Assembly (NCBI GenBank): GCA_041743085.1
Contig: JBGTNL010000075.1
Coordinates: 9,612-73,611, forward strand
Source of the DNA: JAFMPW01 sp041743085
Lineage (GTDB): Bacteria > Bacteroidota > Bacteroidia > Flavobacteriales > Flavobacteriaceae
Length of the DNA stretch: 64,000 bases
Direction: 5' to 3'
A program made the translations under genes and the position numbers. This document shows positions 7,490 to 16,484 of this stretch, piece after piece. Within the stretch, counting starts at the first letter, position 1; every line of letters begins with the position of its first letter. The notes below the pieces were generated by a model that saw nothing but the letters and a program-made list of their open reading frames with translations, searched no databases and was not told the DNA's origin.

Positions 7490-9334
7490 TTGAAATATTC
7501 CCAAACAATCATAAATAATTACCTTATAAAACAGCTGCCCACAGCGGCTGTTTTTCTCAATACTAAATTTGAAGTTGTCCATGCTTCAGATAAATGGATC
7601 AATGATTTTGACCTGTCCGACGACATCATTGGCAAATCTATTTATCAGCTTTTTCAGACGGTTGGCAAAGAGTGGCAGGAAATCCTGGAATCCTGCATGT
7701 TGGGAGAGGGGAGAGAAAAGGGAAGAGCGCGTTTTCTAGATGATGTAGGAAACGAACGGTGGTTTGAAAGGATTCATCTTCCCTGGTACGACGAAAAAGA
7801 GAATATCATCGGAATTATTATCCAAACCGAAGACATTACCGAACAGGTAGAAAGGGAACAGGACTATGAGAAGCTAAAGCTACTTCTGAAGGAAAAATCC
7901 GATATAGCGAGGATAGGGAGTTGGGAATACGATCCGAAAAGCGATGAACTGGAATGGTGTGAGATGACCAGGATGATTCACGAAGTTTCTGACGATTTTG
8001 TCCCGGACATTAACACAGGTATTAACTTTTATAACGAAGGTTACAGTAGAAACACCATTTCAATGGCCGTATACAGAGCCATGGAAAATAAGGATTCCTG
8101 GTGTGAGAAACTGGAGATTGTTACTGCCAATGGCAACGAAAAATGGGTGATCTCCGCCGGAAAACCCCTGTTTAAAAATGGGGAATTCGTTGGTCTCATA
8201 GGAACCTTTCAGGATATAACGGACATTGTCCTATCCGAATTGAAAACCAGGGAAAGTGAATTGCTGTTACGGACGGTAATAGACAATTTACCCCTTAATG
8301 TCTATATAAAGGACCTGGAATCCCGTAAGATCCTGGTCAATCGTTCCGAATGCGAATATCTCGGTGTTTCCGATCCCCAAGAACTTTTGGGTAAAAGCGA
8401 TTTTGACCTTTATGATCCGGAAATAGCCCAGATCTCACGGGATGAAGATCTTTACGTAATGAACACCAACAGCCCTATTCTGGGCAGGGAAACCATTAAT
8501 ATTAAAACGGATGGTTCCGCAACTTCCTTCCTTATCTCAAAAATTCCCTTAAACGGAGAGGATGGAAAGCCCTATGGCCTTGTTGGCATTAGTTTGGATA
8601 TTTCCAATTTAAAGCAACAAGAGGCCGACTTGAGAGATCTCATAAATGTTACCTCCCTTCAAAATAAAAAGCTGGTAAACTTTGCACATATTGTCTCTCA
8701 CAATTTAAGGTCGCATACAGCCAACTTCTCAATGTTGCTCGATTTTCTCATCAGAGAAAAGGACGAGACCGAGAAGCTGAACATCATCAAAATGCTAACC
8801 CGTGCCTCTGATAATTTACTGGAGACCCTGGAGAATTTAAATGAGGTCGTGGCTATCAGCACCAACACTAACATGGAGAAAAAATCAGTAAATCTGGTCG
8901 ATAAAATCGCATCGGTGCAACAGAATCTTACCGCGTTCTTACAGACCAACAGGGCAAAACTCCTAATAGATATTCCACCGGGGACGACGATTAAAGCTGT
9001 GCCGGCTTACGTTGACAGTATTCTCTTGAATTTTATAACAAACGCTGTGAGATATAAAGATCCGGAAAGGGACCCGGTCATAAAACTGTCCGTTGAACAA
9101 AAAGACCATTATACCATTCTGGGGATTGAAGATAATGGAATGGGTATTGACCTTAAAAAATACGGTGATAAGCTGTTCGGAATGTACAAGACCTTTCACA
9201 ACAACCCAGATGCCAGAGGCATAGGCCTCTACATAACCAAAAATCAAATAGAAGCCATGAATGGCAAGGTAACAACCTCTAGCAAGGTGGGTAAGGGAAC
9301 CACCTTTAAAATCTATTTCAATGAAAAAAATTAA
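7490..9334 (+). CDS. Soluble three-PAS sensor histidine kinase
   Basis: The protein is 614 residues with no membrane segment. Three PAS/PAC modules can be read: about residues 10-118 (ending IIGIIIQTEDITEQVERE), 135-255 (ending GLIGTFQDITDI) and 262-378 (PLNVYIKDLESRKILVNRSE, ending GLVGISLDISNLK). A dimerisation region carries the phosphoacceptor His in IVSHNLRSHTANFS near residue 404, followed by an HATPase_c domain with an N-box (LLNFITNAVRYKD), DNGMGIDL and ARGIGLYITKNQIEAM. It starts with TTG at 7490. Its 3' end overlaps the response regulator gene by 14 bases, so the two form a coupled cytoplasmic two-component pair; the signal is unknown. Confidence 0.9.
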   Translation: MKYSQTIINNYLIKQLPTAAVFLNTKFEVVHASDKWINDFDLSDDIIGKSIYQLFQTVGKEWQEILESCMLGEGREKGRARFLDDVGNERWFERIHLPWYDEKENIIGIIIQTEDITEQVEREQDYEKLKLLLKEKSDIARIGSWEYDPKSDELEWCEMTRMIHEVSDDFVPDINTGINFYNEGYSRNTISMAVYRAMENKDSWCEKLEIVTANGNEKWVISAGKPLFKNGEFVGLIGTFQDITDIVLSELKTRESELLLRTVIDNLPLNVYIKDLESRKILVNRSECEYLGVSDPQELLGKSDFDLYDPEIAQISRDEDLYVMNTNSPILGRETINIKTDGSATSFLISKIPLNGEDGKPYGLVGISLDISNLKQQEADLRDLINVTSLQNKKLVNFAHIVSHNLRSHTANFSMLLDFLIREKDETEKLNIIKMLTRASDNLLETLENLNEVVAISTNTNMEKKSVNLVDKIASVQQNLTAFLQTNRAKLLIDIPPGTTIKAVPAYVDSILLNFITNAVRYKDPERDPVIKLSVEQKDHYTILGIEDNGMGIDLKKYGDKLFGMYKTFHNNPDARGIGLYITKNQIEAMNGKVTTSSKVGKGTTFKIYFNEKN

Positions 9335-9725
9335 CTCGATAAGTATTATCGATGATGATCCGATAACGATCTTTGGTATCCGAAAAATGCTGAATAACCT
9401 GGAGGTATGTGATGATATCAGGACATACGTAAACGGTAAGGAAGCCATAGACGCAATTAAACAAATGATGAAAGATGACGAGCGGGTCCCCGAAGTTATT
9501 TTCCTGGACATAAATATGCCGATCATGGACGGCTGGCAATTTCTGGAGGAATTTGTTACACTGCCGCTGAAAGACAAAATACGCATCAATATCGTAACTT
9601 CTTCTATTGATCCCTATGACAAAAAGCAATGGGAATATTTCAAGGCAAAAACGCATCACCTCATAGATTTTAAGAATAAACCCCTGCGCAGAAACGAAAT
9701 TGCCGAAATCACGAAAGCGGCTTAA
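9321..9725 (+). CDS. Single-domain response regulator
   Basis: The product is 134 residues and consists of one receiver domain only. The acidic pocket is IIDDDPI near residues 8-14, the phosphoacceptor Asp is in VIFLDINMPIMDGW near residue 64, the switch Thr is in NIVTSSIDP and the conserved Lys is in FKNKPL near the end. There is no output domain, so it probably signals by protein-protein contact, as Rcp1/CheY-like regulators do. It overlaps the preceding PAS kinase gene by 14 bases, which makes that kinase its likely partner. Confidence 0.92.
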   Translation: MKKINSISIIDDDPITIFGIRKMLNNLEVCDDIRTYVNGKEAIDAIKQMMKDDERVPEVIFLDINMPIMDGWQFLEEFVTLPLKDKIRINIVTSSIDPYDKKQWEYFKAKTHHLIDFKNKPLRRNEIAEITKAA

Positions 9726-9751
9726 GCCTTAATTTTGATTATTTTTGAAGT

Positions 9752-10743
9752 AAGGATATAAAAGTCTGTCCCTTTTCACTTCCAAAAAAAAGGAAACCGA
9801 TATTCGCTTTTTTTGTACTTCTATTTATTGCCTCCTGCGACACAAAAAAAATTGACAAAACCGGAGATTTTCAAACACCTTTTGAAGTATCCGAAGGAAA
9901 GGAAACGGCAACATATCTTCAAACTATGGATTTTTACATTCGGCTTGCCAGGGAGTTTCCAGAGATCAATATCCAAACCATCGGGATAACGGATATTGGT
10001 TTACCACTTCATGTGGTAACGTACACTACCGAGGGCGATTTTAACTTCAAAAAAATAGGCCAAAGTAAATGGCATTAAACCCCAGGGCAAGCCCTGGACC
10101 CAATAGAAGGAATCGACCCAAGGGTCGAGGTATTAAACCTGGACCCCGCTGAAAAAGCGGGGTTAGTTCAACCATCCATTTTAACCGTTCCCGCTAAAAA
10201 ACGGGATTATTAAAATGGGGTTTCACTAATAAAGTCATAATTCTCATCAACAACGATATACAATATGCCGTTTTGGATAAGGACACACCGCTATCCGTGG
10301 AGTCCTACAAAATAGCTGATTTTAAAACCGGAACAGCTGCATATGAGGGTCATTATCCTCATTATGACACCCAGATAAGCAAAGACAGCAAAGCCGTGAA
10401 TTTCAGAACGGGCGATTTTGTAATTCCTACCGACCAACCGGGTATCCGGTACCTCCTTGAAACTCTGGAACCAATGGCCCCGGACTCCTTCTTTAACTGG
10501 AATTTTTTTGATCCGATCCTTCAACGGAAGGAGGGATTTTGACCATATGTCTTTGAGGAGGTAGCGGACCCATTGCAAAAAAAAGATACGGTTCTAAGAA
10601 AAGAATTTCTTTTGAAGCGGCAATCAGAAGAGACTTTTGCCAACGACCGGTATGCACAATTGGAATGGCTGTACCAACATTCAGCTTACTCTGAGACTGC
10701 ATATATGCAATATCCCGTATACCGATTGCTGCAAAGTAAATAA
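9752..10743 (+). pseudogene. Decayed M14-type zinc carboxypeptidase gene interrupted by a repeat
   Basis: A frame without any start codon encodes a lipoprotein-like signal (FFVLLFIASC) and an N-terminal carboxypeptidase segment ending in FNFKKIGQSK at 10069. There the 160-bp repeat (10070-10229) intervenes. The frame resumes with VIILINN and then jumps to a C-terminal portion (YAVLDKDTPLSVESYKIADF) that continues to a TGA at 10540-10542. The same frame goes on past that TGA through PYVFEEVADPL and ends in YMQYPVYRLLQSK at 10741-10743. The zinc-binding HxxE...H core expected after INNG is missing, so several hundred residues were deleted. Family assignment comes from ILINN and the terminal YMQYPVYR signature. 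Four separate lesions (no start, deletion, insertion, nonsense codon) make this a true pseudogene. Confidence 0.75.
10066..10233 (+). repeat. 160-bp structured interspersed repeat, copy 1
   Basis: The element runs from TGGCATTAAACCCCAG (10070) to ATGGGGTTTCACTAA (10229), flanked on both sides by TAAA (10066-10069 and 10230-10233). Internally it is a chain of stem-forming pairs: CCAGGGC/GCCCTGG, GACCC/GGGTC, ACCCCGCT/AGCGGGGT, and CCATTTTAA/TTAAAATGG enclosing CCCGCT...ACGGG. Closely related copies of the same orientation lie at 45125-45284 and from 63866 to the window end. Here it sits inside the carboxypeptidase pseudogene. Confidence 0.85.
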
Positions 10744-10752
10744 ATGTGTTTA

Positions 10753-10804
10753 GGGCACTCTAATAACTCTGTTAGCAACCAAAGTAGGGTTTTTAGAGAT
10801 GCCC
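10753..10804. terminator. Possible bidirectional terminator between converging genes
   Basis: GGGCACTCTAA (10753-10763) and TTAGAGATGCCC (10793-10804) are inverted with a one-base difference. They lie between the pseudogene end and the stop of the NUDIX gene, with TTTTT just inside the right arm. Confidence 0.35.
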
Positions 10805-10805
10805 T

Positions 10806-11396
10806 TTAACCGTGCTCAAACAGAATTCTGATGTTTGCATAGGAGTTCTTCAGCGCCTTTCGTATTTTTTTGGGGCCTTTCCATTTCACCTTTTTAATGC
10901 CCTCTTTTTTTTCTCCTTTCAATTTACCCTCGTAAGTAGTGGTCATGGCATACCAATGGACTTCCTTTAATTTGTACTTGCCTTTCTGCTTAAACACGTG
11001 ATACGTGGTCATTAAAAAATTTTCAATTATCAGGTCCGTGACCCCTGTTTCTTCAGCCACCTCCCGTAAAGCACATTGTTCTATGGTCTCTCCCTTATCT
11101 AGCCTTCCCTTGGGCAGATCCCACTTTTTCTTTCTGTAAATGAAGAGTACTCTGCCCTCCCTATTGGTCACAACACCACCCGCAGCAACCACAAGCGGTA
11201 CCCTTTTTGTGAATTTTTTTAAAATTTCCTCTATGTTGGGATGATAGATATACGCTTCTTTCAGCTTTTTATTTGCCAGGGAATCTATAGCACTGCTGAT
11301 GGCGGTCCCATTCATCAAAAAATACTCGCTTCCTTCGGTCTCCGTAACCTTGTCCGTTAAAATGAGTGGGGATTCATTCACAAAAACTTTATACAT
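10806..11396 (-). CDS. NUDIX hydrolase
   Basis: The protein is about 196 residues when started at the ATG whose complement is 11394-11396 (MYKVFVNESPL). The Nudix box GRLDKGETIEQCALREVAEETGV (about residues 98-120) matches GX5EX7REUXEEXGU exactly, giving a metal-dependent pyrophosphohydrolase for nucleoside-diphosphate-linked substrates. The first ~70 residues form a separate N-terminal part (TDKVTETEGSEYFLMNG...) before the Nudix domain begins at VPLVVAAGGVV. The substrate is not predictable. It diverges from pyrE with only seven bases between the two start codons; an in-frame ATG slightly further upstream (11405) would overlap pyrE. Confidence 0.88.
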   Translation of the reverse strand: MYKVFVNESPLILTDKVTETEGSEYFLMNGTAISSAIDSLANKKLKEAYIYHPNIEEILKKFTKRVPLVVAAGGVVTNREGRVLFIYRKKKWDLPKGRLDKGETIEQCALREVAEETGVTDLIIENFLMTTYHVFKQKGKYKLKEVHWYAMTTTYEGKLKGEKKEGIKKVKWKGPKKIRKALKNSYANIRILFEHG

Positions 11397-11403
11397 TTGC
11401 TCC

Positions 11404-12048
11404 ATGGTTTTAGACAAGGATACCGCCGCCAAAACAGCAGAACTACTGCTGCAAATTAATGCAATTAAGTTGAAACCAGAAAATCCGTTTACATGGGCTT
11501 CAGGATGGCAATGCCCGATCTATTGCGATAATCGAATTATTCTTTCCTATCCCATCATACGGAATTACGTGAGGCAGGAGATGGCGAAACAACTCGAAAC
11601 GCTCTATGGAAAACCCGATATTATTGCCGGAGTGGCTACCGGAGCCATAGGTATTGGCATACTCGTTGCCGAACATTTAGGGCTGCCTTTTATATACATC
11701 CGGCCCGAAGCCAAATCACATGGAAGGCAAAATAAAATAGAAGGGCAATTAGAAAGTGGGCAAAGCGTAGTCGTCATCGAGGATCTGATCAGTACGGGAA
11801 AAAGCAGTCTCAACGCTGTGGATGCTCTTCTCGAAAACGGCGCGAATGTTAAGGGTATGCTGGCCGTTTTTACCTATGGCTTTGATGTTGCCGATAAAAA
11901 TTTCAAGAAAAAAAATATTGCGCTACACACCCTGAGCGATTATGAAAATCTGATAAAACTGGCATCAGAGACAAACTATATAAAGGAAGAACAATTAAAG
12001 ACCTTATTGGAATGGAGAGAGAATCCATCAAAATGGCAGGCAGAGTAA
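11404..12048 (+). CDS. pyrE: Orotate phosphoribosyltransferase
   Basis: This 214-residue enzyme converts orotate and PRPP to orotidine 5'-phosphate in pyrimidine synthesis. The PRPP-binding motif is VVVIEDLISTGKSSLNAV near residue 120. Other marks are LKPENPFTWASGWQCPIYCDNR near the N-terminus, where orotate contacts lie, and GVATGAIGIGILVAEHLGLPFIYIRPEAKSHGRQN. I chose the ATG at 11404 (MVLDKDTAAKTAELLLQINA) because the frame upstream of it is antisense to the NUDIX gene. The next gene begins one base after its stop. Confidence 0.95.
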   Translation: MVLDKDTAAKTAELLLQINAIKLKPENPFTWASGWQCPIYCDNRIILSYPIIRNYVRQEMAKQLETLYGKPDIIAGVATGAIGIGILVAEHLGLPFIYIRPEAKSHGRQNKIEGQLESGQSVVVIEDLISTGKSSLNAVDALLENGANVKGMLAVFTYGFDVADKNFKKKNIALHTLSDYENLIKLASETNYIKEEQLKTLLEWRENPSKWQAE

Positions 12049-12049
12049 G

Positions 12050-12442
12050 ATGCATATAGAGACCCCAACTACCACGGTACATAAAAGCGACAAAACCGTA
12101 TTCGAATTTTTGTCGGACCTGAAGAATTTCGAAAATTTAATGCCGGATAGCATTGATAAATTTCAGGTATTGGATGAGGACACCTTTTTATTTTCGCTTA
12201 AGGGCATGCCTGAAATTGTTTTGAAACGCAAGGAACAGAATCCCTACAATAAGATCATTTTAAGTGCCGCAGGCGGTAAACTATCCTTTACACTGACTGC
12301 GGAAATAGCTCCAAAAAGTGAAAATGAAAGTGAAGTAACCCTACATTTTGATGGTGAATTCAACGCTATGATGGCGATGATGATAAAAACCCCCATAACA
12401 AATTTTATGAGGACGTTATCCGGGAATCTCGGTAAAATGTAG
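12050..12442 (+). CDS. SRPBCC-fold (START-like) protein
   Basis: The product is 130 residues. The opening MHIETPTTTVHKSDKTVFEFLSDLKNFENLMPD is characteristic of SRPBCC/polyketide-cyclase-like proteins: a first beta strand, then the VFEFLSDLxNFxxLMP helix. The end (MIKTPITNFMRTLSGNLGKM) is the long C-terminal helix. The fold binds hydrophobic ligands in a deep pocket, but the ligand here is unknown. It starts one base after pyrE and is surely cotranscribed; the link to pyrimidine synthesis is positional only. Confidence 0.8.
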   Translation: MHIETPTTTVHKSDKTVFEFLSDLKNFENLMPDSIDKFQVLDEDTFLFSLKGMPEIVLKRKEQNPYNKIILSAAGGKLSFTLTAEIAPKSENESEVTLHFDGEFNAMMAMMIKTPITNFMRTLSGNLGKM

Positions 12443-12588
12443 CCCGTCAGAGGCGGCGATTGAATTAATAAACACCGTTCTTTCACCGGGGGGAGGACTA
12501 AAAGACCTCTTTAAGATCTATATAAATTACTGGCCTCGACCCGATAGAAGCGCCCGGATCTTATTAAAATTCTCTTCGTTGCAGGGAT

Positions 12589-13320
12589 CTAATACAATAA
12601 TTGCAGCTCCTTGGAGTCAAATTCCTTCATGATTTTATTTTCCAGTTCTATTATCAGCTTTCCTTTATCGGAGATCCCCCGGATAAATCCCATAAACATG
12701 GTATCTCTATGGTCCCTGAAAGTAGATGGTTTATCCTTTCTGAACAAAAGCTGCCCATAGGTTTCCTTTACATCCCCTACCTTAAGTCCTTCGTACGCCA
12801 CAAAAATCTCCTGAAGATTAGCCACTAAAATTCGCAAAACCTCATCCAGGGCTATAGTTTTGCCCGTAAGCAATTTTATTGATGTTGCATTAGGCAGATC
12901 CTTAAACGACTGCTGATTTACATTGAGTCCGATACCGATAACAGCCGCCTGTATATTTTGGTTCAGAAGTATATTTTCTATAAGAATACCGCAAATCTTG
13001 GAATAACCTGACAGAATGTCGTTGGGCCACTTTATACTTAAATCCGGAATTTGCAAAGTTTTTAATGTCTTGTAAACAGCGAGGGAAACTGCAACGTTCA
13101 AAAGAAATTGTGCGCTGATATGGAGGCCTGAGAATTTTTTTAATACACTGAAAGTGAGATTTTTACCTGGATCGGACTGCCATTTAGTACCCATCTGACC
13201 TCTGCCTTTTAATTGTTCTCTTGCTACAACAATGGTAAAATCATCCAATACTTCTGAAAGCATTGCGTTCTTAAGGTATGCGTTTGTGGAATCGGTGGCA
13301 TCAAGTTTGATAATACGCAT
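12589..13320 (-). CDS. birA: Biotin--[acetyl-CoA-carboxylase] ligase
   Basis: At 243 residues it contains the catalytic biotin protein ligase domain without an N-terminal DNA-binding domain, so it is an enzyme only and not a repressor. Key motifs are LDATDSTNAYLK at the start, AREQLKGRGQMGTKWQSDPGKNLTFS (biotinyl-AMP binding loop) and SIKWPNDILSGYSKICGILIEN, followed by GIGLNVNQ. It attaches biotin to carboxylases such as the pyruvate carboxylase at the left edge of the window. It diverges from rsfS across about 95 bases. Confidence 0.93.
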   Translation of the reverse strand: MRIIKLDATDSTNAYLKNAMLSEVLDDFTIVVAREQLKGRGQMGTKWQSDPGKNLTFSVLKKFSGLHISAQFLLNVAVSLAVYKTLKTLQIPDLSIKWPNDILSGYSKICGILIENILLNQNIQAAVIGIGLNVNQQSFKDLPNATSIKLLTGKTIALDEVLRILVANLQEIFVAYEGLKVGDVKETYGQLLFRKDKPSTFRDHRDTMFMGFIRGISDKGKLIIELENKIMKEFDSKELQLLY

Positions 13321-13387
13321 GTACAGGTATTTATTTTACGGGTACAATGTTATGTTAAAAACAATGGCTAAGAAAACAAAAAAATAA

Positions 13388-13395
13388 TAACTTTG
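13388..13395 (+). promoter_or_regulatory. -7 promoter box for rsfS-ftsH
   Basis: TAACTTTG fits TAnnTTTG. It lies 19 bases before the rsfS ATG in an A-rich stretch between divergent genes. A convincing -33 TTG at the expected distance is not seen (TGG instead). Confidence 0.4.
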
Positions 13396-13414
13396 TAGAA
13401 ACTAAAAATTCTGA

Positions 13415-13804
13415 ATGCAGAAACGGAAAGCCAGTGCCGATGAGTTGATTGCCTTAATCTTACACGGAATTGAAGAAGTAAAAGGACTAGAAATAAATTT
13501 ACTTGACTTCAGAGACATAGAAAACACTGTTTGTGACTACTTTATAATTTGTAATGGCACTTCCAACACGCACGTAAACGCAATCGTTAATTCCATCCAA
13601 AAATCTGTTAGTAAGGCTATTCAGGAAAAACCGTGGCATGTAGAGGGATCCGAAAATGCAGAATGGGTACTTTTGGATTATGTAAACATTGTGGTTCATG
13701 TATTTCAGAAGCACGTAAGAGAATATTATGATATAGAAGGTCTTTGGGGCGATGCCAAAGTAACCATGGTGGAGAGTAGTTTTAATCAGGCCCTAAATAA
13801 TTAA
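13415..13804 (+). CDS. rsfS: Ribosome silencing factor RsfS
   Basis: The 129-residue protein is of the RsfS/Iojap family, which binds ribosomal protein uL14 and blocks subunit joining when nutrients are scarce. Seen in the sequence: IENTVCDYFIICNGTSNTHVNAI, KPWHVEGSENAEWVLLDYVNIVVHVFQ and REYYDIEGLWGDA, all family signatures in order. ftsH follows after 17 bases, a common Flavobacteriaceae arrangement. Confidence 0.94.
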   Translation: MQKRKASADELIALILHGIEEVKGLEINLLDFRDIENTVCDYFIICNGTSNTHVNAIVNSIQKSVSKAIQEKPWHVEGSENAEWVLLDYVNIVVHVFQKHVREYYDIEGLWGDAKVTMVESSFNQALNN

Positions 13805-13821
13805 GGGTAAAAAAAAGAATA

Positions 13822-15810
13822 ATGTCCAAAGATAATAAAGTACCACAGAAAAAACCACGATTCAGCGCATGGTGGATCTATGGACTCATAGCACTCCTGC
13901 TTATTGGGTTCCAGTTTTTTGGCAGTGGTAATCTTGCTACAACAAAAAAAACAACAACTTCCGAATTACAGGAGTATCTCAGGAATGGTGATATTACCAA
14001 GATATTGATCATAACGAATATCAACCAGGCAAAGGTTTTCCTTAGCGAGGAAGCACTGCAGAAAGATGTACATAAAGATGTGTCGGAGAAACCACTGTTT
14101 CCTTCGACCAGTGCGGTTCCACAATATGTTTTGGACTACGGGGATCTTCAGATCTTCCAGAATGAAATTACAGAGATTAAAAAGGAGAACAACCTGGACA
14201 CCATCGTGGAATTCGACAAGGAGTCGAACTTGTTTATGGAAATGATCCTGACCATTCTTCCCTTCGTTTTGATCATTGGTATCTGGATCTATTTGATGCG
14301 AAGAATGTCCGGGGGAGCAGGCGGTGGAGCCGGAGGACAAATTTTTAACATTGGAAAGTCCAAGGCTAAACTTTTTGATGAAAAGACGGATACAAGAACT
14401 TCATTTAAGGATGTGGCCGGTCTGGAAGGGGCCAAGGAGGAGGTGGAAGAGATCGTAGAATTTCTTAAGAATCCGGATAAATACACCTCGTTGGGTGGTA
14501 AGATACCCAAGGGAGCACTCCTTGTAGGACCACCGGGTACGGGGAAAACGTTATTGGCCAAGGCGGTTGCAGGTGAAGCAAAAGTGCCGTTTTTCTCCCT
14601 TTCAGGATCAGACTTTGTAGAAATGTTCGTAGGAGTGGGTGCCTCGCGTGTTCGTGATCTTTTTAAGCAGGCAAAAGACAAATCCCCGGCAATTATATTT
14701 ATAGATGAAATAGATGCCATAGGAAGGGCCAGAGGAAAAAATAACTTTACCGGGTCCAATGATGAAAGGGAAAACACTCTAAATCAGTTGTTGACCGAAA
14801 TGGATGGTTTTGGCACTAACACCAATGTGATTGTACTTGCGGCCACTAACCGGGCCGACGTGCTTGATAAAGCACTTATGCGCGCCGGCAGGTTCGACAG
14901 GCAGATCTATGTGGACCTTCCGGACATTCGTGAAAGAAAGGAGATCTTTGAGGTACACTTAAGACCCATTAAGACGGCCGAAACCCTGGATCTCGACTTT
15001 TTGGCACGGCAAACCCCGGGCTTTTCGGGAGCTGACATTGCCAATGTGTGTAACGAAGCTGCTCTTATAGCTGCCAGGAAAGAAAAGAAGGCCGTTACCA
15101 AGCAAGATTTCCTGGATGCCGTGGATAGGATTGTTGGCGGACTGGAGAAAAAGAATAAAATAATCACTCCGGGTGAGAAAAAGACCATTGCCTATCACGA
15201 AGCCGGTCATGCCACCGTGAGTTGGATGCTGGAACACGCGGCACCATTGGTTAAGGTTACGATTGTACCCCGGGGGCAGTCCCTGGGAGCCGCATGGTAT
15301 CTGCCCGAGGAAAGATTAATAGTTCGGCCTGAACAGATGAAGGACGAAATGTGTGCCACCCTGGGCGGTAGGGCGGCGGAGAGGGTAATTTTTGATAAAA
15401 TATCTACCGGGGCCCTGAGCGACCTTGAAAAGGTGACCAAACAGGCAAGAGCTATGGTCACAATCTACGGGCTTAACGAGGAAATAGGTAATCTAACCTA
15501 CTACGATTCTTCCGGTCAAAATGATTACACCTTCTCTAAGCCGTATAGTGAAGAAACAGCTCAGACGATAGATAAGGAAATTTCCAAGATTATTGAAGAA
15601 CAGTACAAACGTGCAATTGAGGTTTTGAAGAAAAATAAGGATAAACTAACGATACTGGCTGAGCGACTCTTGGAAAAAGAGGTTATTTTTAAGGAAGATT
15701 TGGAAAAAATATTCGGTAAAAGGCCATTCGACGTGAAGTTCGACGAGCAGGGACAGGAAATTATCCCCCTTGAAAGTCGGACAAGAGAGGAGTCAACTGA
15801 AGAAAATTAA
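13822..15810 (+). CDS. ftsH: ATP-dependent zinc metalloprotease FtsH
   Basis: The protein is 662 residues. A first membrane helix lies at about 17-35 and a second at about 135-158, bracketing a periplasmic domain. The AAA domain has Walker A GPPGTGKT (near 233), Walker B FIDEIDAIG and the second region of homology around LDKALMRAGRFDRQIYVDLPD. The peptidase has the zinc-binding HEAGH near 458, with TEMDGF and IVPRG also present. FtsH degrades misassembled membrane proteins and short-lived cytoplasmic regulators as a hexamer in the inner membrane. It lies 17 bases after rsfS and about 60 bases before the LUD gene. Confidence 0.97.
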   Translation: MSKDNKVPQKKPRFSAWWIYGLIALLLIGFQFFGSGNLATTKKTTTSELQEYLRNGDITKILIITNINQAKVFLSEEALQKDVHKDVSEKPLFPSTSAVPQYVLDYGDLQIFQNEITEIKKENNLDTIVEFDKESNLFMEMILTILPFVLIIGIWIYLMRRMSGGAGGGAGGQIFNIGKSKAKLFDEKTDTRTSFKDVAGLEGAKEEVEEIVEFLKNPDKYTSLGGKIPKGALLVGPPGTGKTLLAKAVAGEAKVPFFSLSGSDFVEMFVGVGASRVRDLFKQAKDKSPAIIFIDEIDAIGRARGKNNFTGSNDERENTLNQLLTEMDGFGTNTNVIVLAATNRADVLDKALMRAGRFDRQIYVDLPDIRERKEIFEVHLRPIKTAETLDLDFLARQTPGFSGADIANVCNEAALIAARKEKKAVTKQDFLDAVDRIVGGLEKKNKIITPGEKKTIAYHEAGHATVSWMLEHAAPLVKVTIVPRGQSLGAAWYLPEERLIVRPEQMKDEMCATLGGRAAERVIFDKISTGALSDLEKVTKQARAMVTIYGLNEEIGNLTYYDSSGQNDYTFSKPYSEETAQTIDKEISKIIEEQYKRAIEVLKKNKDKLTILAERLLEKEVIFKEDLEKIFGKRPFDVKFDEQGQEIIPLESRTREESTEEN

Positions 15811-15871
15811 TAATGACTATTGACGTTTTTTAAGTAAATAGAACATTATTTGAAAGCATTAATACTTGTAA

Positions 15872-16483
15872 ATGGGGCTATTTGACAAGCTTTTTGGTGG
15901 TGGTAAAAAGAAAGTTTCAAAGGAAACTACAGAAACCAGAGGTGTACACATGCCGGATCTAAATATTCCTATTGACGAGAAATTTACAATTCATTTTAAG
16001 AAGAACGGCGGTAAATTCCTGTACTGCGATTCTTTCAGGGAGATCACCGATGCCCTGGAGAATATTATAGAGGAAAATGGTTGGCAGAATAGTCCATTTT
16101 TTATCTTGAACCCACGATTGGAAGGTAAATTTTCCAAGCAGAACCTCACCTTCACCTACAAAGCCAAAGAAAGCGAAATTTTCTTTACCACCTGCGAACA
16201 CCTTGTCGCCCAAAACGGTTCAATTCTGGTTTGTTCCAATCAGCTCAATGAAAAAAAACTGAATGAAGTTCCCGACAATGTTATTGTATTTGCCACCACC
16301 AGTCAGTTAGTGGATACTATAGGGGAAGGTTTAAAAACAATCAAGAAGAAATATAAAAAGGGCATTCCGGGAAACATTACTACTATAAAGCACTTTCAGT
16401 CTACGGAAGAAAATGCGGATGATTTCCTAACCTACGGTAGTAGCTCAAAGCATCTGTACCTCTTACTGTTGGAAGACCTTTAG
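15872..16483 (+). CDS. LUD-domain protein
   Basis: The product is 203 residues. It opens MGLFDKLFGGGKKKVSKETTE, an amphipathic start that may contact the membrane, then carries a single LUD (lactate utilisation, LutB/LutC-like) domain from about residue 40: KFLYCDSFREITDALENIIEENGW, FTTCEHLVAQNGSILVCS and NVIVFATTSQLVDTI. LutC-type proteins act in lactate oxidation, but the isolated domain in Bacteroidota has no established substrate. It lies between ftsH and cdsA, with only one base between its stop and the cdsA ATG. Confidence 0.8.
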   Translation: MGLFDKLFGGGKKKVSKETTETRGVHMPDLNIPIDEKFTIHFKKNGGKFLYCDSFREITDALENIIEENGWQNSPFFILNPRLEGKFSKQNLTFTYKAKESEIFFTTCEHLVAQNGSILVCSNQLNEKKLNEVPDNVIVFATTSQLVDTIGEGLKTIKKKYKKGIPGNITTIKHFQSTEENADDFLTYGSSSKHLYLLLLEDL

Positions 16484-16484
16484 C

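Noticed and set aside
11299..11403. Upstream extension of the pyrE frame
   Set aside because: It is antisense to the NUDIX coding sequence. The family N-terminus matches the ATG at 11404.
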